Assembly: GCA_002412795.1 (NCBI GenBank)
Contig: DHVS01000016.1
Location: 124,001 to 188,000, forward strand
Length of the DNA: 64,000 nucleotides
Direction: 5' to 3'
Source of the DNA: a bacterium UBP2_UBA5202
GTDB lineage: Bacteria > Edwardsbacteria > AC1 > EtOH8
Each line of letters begins with the position of its first letter. Position 1 is the first letter of the stretch. A program made the position numbers and the translations under genes. Below the pieces are notes generated by a model. That model did not search any database. It saw nothing but the letters and a program-made list of their open reading frames with translations, and was not told the DNA's origin. Positions 61,161 through 64,000 of this stretch are shown here, one piece after another.

Positions 61161-61189
61161 AGTGTAAACCAAAATAATAAATCTGTCAA
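61161..61189 (-). promoter_or_regulatory. Promoter of the DUF4388/roadblock cassette
   Basis: Minus strand TTGACA (61189-61184), 17-base spacer, TACACT (61166-61161), about 65 bases before the start. It lies just after the lipoate ligase-family gene. Confidence 0.75.
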
Positions 61190-61205
61190 TAAAAAAATTG
61201 CGTTT

Positions 61206-61961
61206 TTATAAAATATCCACCCGGGCCAGATGCTTTTCTGTTTCCCTCTGCTCGGCGGGAGTTATGGTATCCTGCAGAAATTCCGCTTCCCAGGCGTTTT
61301 TAAATCCCTGCAGCAGGCAGGCGGCCGCCTGTTCAAAGCCGACCTTCCGGCCCAGCAATTCTTCGGCGGTGGTGGCGTTGGCTTCGGCCCCCTGACGGTA
61401 GAACGGCGCCAGGTTCTGGTCCTGGGCCAAAAGCAGCGAGCCCTGCTGCAGGATCACCCCCTGGATCCGGCGCTGGGCGCTGCCCAGGATCTTTTTGCCC
61501 GAGGCCGTGATCTCGTAGCGGCCGGCGGCGGCGAAGCACAGCGGCGAATCCTTGACGCTGGCCCCGGCGCTCTGGGAACGCTGCAGCTCGGATTCTATTC
61601 CCAGCTGCGACAGCCCCGCCACCAAAGCCTGGGCGATGATGCGGTAGGTGTTCAGGACCGGGCCGCCCAGGAGCGGATCGTCCTGCAGGGCGATGACGCT
61701 GTAGGTGAATTCGTTGAAATGAAAAACCGCCCGGCCGCCGGTGGGCCTCCGCACTACTCTGACCCCGGCCTGCCGGCAGGCCTCCAGGTCCAGCTGTTCG
61801 GCATCCTGGTTGTATCCCAGCGAAATGGTGGGCTGCTCCCAATCGTAAAAGCGGAGCACCGGCCCCGAGCTTTTATTTCGGACCGATTCGGCCAGGGCCA
61901 GGTCCAAAGCCATGTTGTAGGCTCCGTCCGCCCGGCCGGTATTTATGAAACGCCAGGTCAT
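61206..61961 (-). CDS. Lipoate-protein ligase A / octanoyltransferase LipM family
   Basis: 251 residues. The biotin/lipoate ligase fold has RRPTGGRAVFHFNEFTYS, LCFAAAGRYEI with a conserved Cys, and the Lys motif GKKILGSAQRRIQGVILQQG. The Cys suggests LipM-type octanoyl transfer rather than LplA; the two are hard to separate by eye. It starts in the stop of the membrane-TPR gene. Confidence 0.85.
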   Translation of the reverse strand: MTWRFINTGRADGAYNMALDLALAESVRNKSSGPVLRFYDWEQPTISLGYNQDAEQLDLEACRQAGVRVVRRPTGGRAVFHFNEFTYSVIALQDDPLLGGPVLNTYRIIAQALVAGLSQLGIESELQRSQSAGASVKDSPLCFAAAGRYEITASGKKILGSAQRRIQGVILQQGSLLLAQDQNLAPFYRQGAEANATTAEELLGRKVGFEQAAACLLQGFKNAWEAEFLQDTITPAEQRETEKHLARVDIL

Positions 61962-63880
61962 TTGGTTTTTCCGTTCATGGCCGACAACGCCTTTTGATAT
62001 TCGTCAAAAAGAACGCTATCCTGAATCCCAGCATCAATGGCGGTCTTCAGGTATTCCGCGGCCTTGGAATATTGCTTAAGATTCAGTTTGACCTCGCCCC
62101 AGTAGTAATAGAGCCAGGCATCGGGGTATCCTGTCTGCCGGGTCCGGGCAAAAAAACTGTCGGCGGCGGCCCACTCTCCCAACATCGAATATGCCACTCC
62201 CATATTATAGAGCGCAGATCCGTTCCCGGGATCGGCCTCCGTGGCCTGTTTTAAGACATCAATGGCCGGGCCGGGCATCTGGCAGTTTATAAGGGCCGCG
62301 CCGTAGTCATTCCAGCGCTTGGCGCTGCGGGTATCCAGCTCCAGGGATCTTTGGAACCAGGGCAGGGACTGCCGGTATTTCCCGTTCTTAGAAAGGGACA
62401 GGGCGTAGTTGTAAATGTGGCGGGGATTAAGGCTGTCGCTTTCCGCGGCCAACCGGTAGGCCCATTCCTCTTTTTCGGGGCGATGGTGGTCCCGGTAGTA
62501 GATGGCCAGGTTCTCGTAGCCGTAGGCCGAGGACTTGCTATCCCGGGCCAGCAGGCCGGTGTAGCGGGCCAGCGATCTTTCCGATGAAGCGTTGACCAGC
62601 ACCCAGGGCAAAAATAGCCAAAGAGAAATCGCCGCTGCTGTGGCCCATCTCCGCCATTCAAGTTTCCCCGCCAATGCCCGGTGAATGGCCAGGAACAGCA
62701 GGGCCATGCCCGGCCAGGCCAAAAGGTCCCAGTCCCGGGCCGTGCCCAGCTTGGGATCGACGATTAAAATAAAGAACAACCCGGCGGCGGCCGCCAAAAC
62801 CAAGATCTTTTCGGCCGGTTCTTTTTTGGTTCCCTTCACCGGCCTGGCCCAAAGCAACAATAACAATGCGGCCGGAGAGACCAACAAAAATTGGTTGAAT
62901 AGATCCAGCCAGTGCCCGGGGCTTAAAATTCCGTAGCCCCATAAACCGCCCCACAGCGGAAGCAGCGAACTTTTGGGAAGCTCGGAAAATGCCGTGTTTA
63001 TCTCCGGACGGGAGACCAGGAGCAAACCCATGGCCAGGGCCGCTGCCGGGATGGCGGAGAAACAAAGTGCTTCCAGCGCCGATCTTTTCAGTCCGGCCTT
63101 GGTGCTGAAATAATTTCTTTTCTTCCAGTAATAGACCAGCGAGGGTAGCAAAAATATTCCGGAACCGTGCAGGGCCGCGGCCAGGCCGGCCAGAAGGGCC
63201 GGGACAATGGACGGTTTGGTTTCCGCAATTTTTTCCCGGACCAGAAACAGGTACCAGCCCACCGTCGCCAGGAACAGGCCGTAACTCTCCACATAACCGT
63301 AGAAGATCTGATTGAACCCGGCCCCGGCCAGCACGATTATCAGAGGCCAGAAGGTGCGGCCATCCTCATGTTTCCTGGCGAAACAGAAATACAGGACCAG
63401 GGCAGCCAGACCGGCCGTGATGCTGGTGATCCGGTAGGCCAGCTCGGCCAGATTGGCCTGCAGTCCGGTCAAGGTCAGGAGGCGGTACAGCAACCCGTGG
63501 ATCAGGGTGGTCAAAGGTTCGGTAAGGGAGAACAGCCGCCCGGCCGAGATCTCCTGGCTGCGCAAAATGCCGTCTCCCAAAAGAGGAATGGCGGACCTCA
63601 TTGACAGGTACAGGATTGATCCTGCCGGAAGCAGGATGAACAGAATATTAGCAGACTTGGGAAAATTGAATTTAAGAAATCCCGGCTCCGGAATAAAATG
63701 CAGGACCGACAACACCGCCAGACCGCTCAGGAACCAGGCCAGCCGGAAGGCCGGGGAATAATAGTTCAAGAGGTCGAATCCCCAGGTAAAACGCCCCGGG
63801 AAAAAAGAAGCCACAAACCACAGGACAAGAAGGCCGCCGGACAAAATCAAAGGAATGATGTGCTTCTTTTTTGTTGACAC
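61958..63880 (-). CDS. Multi-helix membrane protein with C-terminal TPR repeats
   Basis: 640 residues. About 11 hydrophobic helices cover residues 5-430. An early conserved-looking stretch (LLGDGILRSQEISAGRLFSL) resembles the acidic loop of GT-C type glycosyltransferases, but I cannot assign a family. TPRs occupy ~450-635: YNYALSLSKNGKYRQSLPWF, ALINCQMPGPAIDVLKQATE, YYYWGEVKLNLKQYSKAAEY. It starts at GTG without a strong Shine-Dalgarno. Confidence 0.78.
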   Translation of the reverse strand: MSTKKKHIIPLILSGGLLVLWFVASFFPGRFTWGFDLLNYYSPAFRLAWFLSGLAVLSVLHFIPEPGFLKFNFPKSANILFILLPAGSILYLSMRSAIPLLGDGILRSQEISAGRLFSLTEPLTTLIHGLLYRLLTLTGLQANLAELAYRITSITAGLAALVLYFCFARKHEDGRTFWPLIIVLAGAGFNQIFYGYVESYGLFLATVGWYLFLVREKIAETKPSIVPALLAGLAAALHGSGIFLLPSLVYYWKKRNYFSTKAGLKRSALEALCFSAIPAAALAMGLLLVSRPEINTAFSELPKSSLLPLWGGLWGYGILSPGHWLDLFNQFLLVSPAALLLLLWARPVKGTKKEPAEKILVLAAAAGLFFILIVDPKLGTARDWDLLAWPGMALLFLAIHRALAGKLEWRRWATAAAISLWLFLPWVLVNASSERSLARYTGLLARDSKSSAYGYENLAIYYRDHHRPEKEEWAYRLAAESDSLNPRHIYNYALSLSKNGKYRQSLPWFQRSLELDTRSAKRWNDYGAALINCQMPGPAIDVLKQATEADPGNGSALYNMGVAYSMLGEWAAADSFFARTRQTGYPDAWLYYYWGEVKLNLKQYSKAAEYLKTAIDAGIQDSVLFDEYQKALSAMNGKTK

Positions 63881-63959
63881 GGCGATAACTTCAGTGAGTG
63901 TGATTCATGGCTGTAATATGATCGGTTCGGCCGTGGCCCAAAGACGGCCTGAAGGTTTT

Positions 63960-64000
63960 TTAGTCCTCTATCAGCTCCACGTTGGCCCGGGGCACCACCG
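63960..64000 (-). CDS. C-terminal end of an unidentified gene (runs off the right edge)
   Basis: Only the last 12 codons and a TAA are in the window, ending VVPRANVELIED. Too short to identify. It is on the same strand as everything else and 80 bp upstream of the membrane-TPR gene. Confidence 0.5.
   Translation of the reverse strand, partial: VVPRANVELIED

Overview
The window is a contiguous, gene-dense piece of a Gram-negative bacterial chromosome with roughly 55 genes, every one read from the minus strand. BamD, a TonB-dependent receptor, a PorV/PorQ-type protein and several secreted proteins with FlgD-like/type IX C-terminal sorting domains point to the Bacteroidetes/FCB side of the tree. 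The mostly G+C-rich genes, dispersed micro-repeats and mixed gene repertoire suggest an uncultivated candidate phylum such as Edwardsbacteria or a relative. That placement is inference; no rRNA gene is present.

Layout in plus coordinates (transcription runs right to left). 1-6.6 kb: the start of an exported protein and a 2150-residue secreted surface protein. 6.7-12 kb: an unusual set made of a small protein resembling NHLP/Os1348 RiPP leader peptides, a zinc-finger mini-protein, an ORF6N gene inserted between 90-bp repeats, and a 1075-residue PqqD-like/M50 protease with two cyclic-nucleotide-binding domains, followed by nadD. 12-20 kb: housekeeping genes bamD, comM/yifB, yraN, rnhB, rplS, trmD, rimM, khpA, rpsP and ffh. 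20-24.3 kb: ferritin, a HEPN-MNT pair, and a flavodiiron protein, rubredoxin and flavin reductase group, then rpe. 24.4-31 kb: two kinase-less PASTA proteins, rsmB, a DUF116 protein, fmt, a flippase-like protein and a glycosyltransferase. 31.3-40.2 kb: a phosphoesterase, nusB and a riboflavin operon (ribD-ribE-ribBA-ribH) under an FMN riboswitch and interrupted by an AT-rich TPR gene; then ftsY and corA. 40.2-43.8 kb: smc. 44-57 kb: a secretion/surface region with a lipoprotein, a clostripain-like protease, a PorV/PorQ-like protein, a large sorted protein, a TonB receptor and a sorted beta-propeller protein. 57-64 kb: two small membrane proteins, a three-gene roadblock/DUF4388 signalling cassette with its own promoter, a lipoate ligase-family gene, a membrane-TPR protein and the tail of one more gene.

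The most interesting items are: (i) the PqqD-like/M50/cyclic-nucleotide-binding protein beside a RiPP-leader-like protein, with an ORF6N cassette between diverged copies of the protease gene's 3' end; (ii) the AT-rich TPR gene joined to ribD and ribE by exact stop/start overlaps; (iii) the roadblock/DUF4388 cassette, two of whose proteins share an unnamed C-terminal domain; (iv) PASTA proteins sitting where other genomes keep the PASTA kinase; and (v) several families of short inverted repeats filling intergenic gaps, with some repeat units inside ftsY and possibly fmt. All calls were made by reading the sequence; no database search was run.
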